From a virus: DNA of 64,000 nucleotides. The position numbers and the translations under genes are program-made. Below, in pieces: positions 63,991-64,000 of this stretch. The notes below the pieces were generated by a model. The model was not told where the DNA came from. It did no database searches and saw only the letters and a list, made by a program, of their open reading frames with translations. Every line of letters begins with the position of its first letter. Within the stretch, counting starts at the first letter, position 1. The DNA lies in the IMG/VR virus record IMGVR_UViG_3300005663_000033, positions 1 to 64,000 of that record, one strand, 5' to 3'.

Positions 63991-64000
63991 ATGAACAAAC
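63991..64000 (+). CDS. Start of a gene cut by the window edge
   Basis: ATG 63991 follows AGGGGGTGAGAATACAAC downstream of promoter copy 6. Only MNK can be read, so product unknown. Confidence 0.4.

Overview
The window is part of a tailed double-stranded DNA bacteriophage genome (Caudoviricetes). Evidence: portal, terminase large subunit (TerL) and prohead-protease-like genes, densely packed short genes with ATGA/TAATG overlaps, Shine-Dalgarno sites, sigma70-like promoters, two clear tRNAs, lipobox lipoproteins and many small Cys-rich or single-membrane-span proteins. The host cannot be named from the sequence. No integrase is visible here, but that does not settle lifestyle.

Layout. (1) 1-14.33 kb, minus strand: a virion and packaging operon with a sigma-factor-like gene, a possible terminase small subunit, a CgeB-like glycosyltransferase, GDP-mannose 4,6-dehydratase split by two inteins, an ERCC4-type nuclease, TerL with an intein, portal and a prohead-protease-like protein. 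(2) 14.33-14.53 kb: divergent control region. (3) 14.5-22.0 kb, plus strand: DNA methyltransferase, ClpP-like protease, MazG-like and Nudix nucleotide enzymes, a nucleotidyltransferase, an HNH protein and a YiiX-like hydrolase. (4) 33.1-22.0 kb, minus strand: an SMC/Rad50-like ATPase and more than 30 very small proteins, fed by at least three copies of one promoter family. (5) 33.2-37.4 kb: a second divergence point that looks unlike the rest. It has a TTATCGGAC motif array running through coding and non-coding DNA, two CGATAATATCG palindromes, a strong promoter, about 1.9 kb of densely structured probable non-coding RNA with a 103-codon gene inside it, and a tRNA with an oversized anticodon loop. 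(6) 37.4-59.9 kb, plus strand: many small genes, many with near-identical leader and start-site sequences, a tyrosine phosphatase, an isochorismatase-fold hydrolase, tRNA-Glu and tRNA-Lys, then a ubiquitin-like conjugation cassette (Ubl, E2-like with Cys-rich tail, JAB/JAMM protease, E1/ThiF) followed by a radical SAM enzyme. (7) 59.9-64 kb: one minus-strand lipoprotein, then plus-strand genes from two more copies of the promoter family.

How the parts may work together (inference). The sigma-like factor could read the recurring GRAACA-N17-TATAAT promoters. GMD plus the glycosyltransferase could supply and attach a deoxyhexose to virion, DNA or host surface. The Ubl/E2/JAB/E1 set has every core part of a conjugation-deconjugation cycle, with a strong terminator directly after the Ubl gene that would keep Ubl in excess. 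The most unusual stretches are 33.3-37.4 kb (motif array plus large RNA) and 53.7-57.3 kb (ubiquitin-like cassette with a possible +1 frameshift in the E2-RING-like gene).
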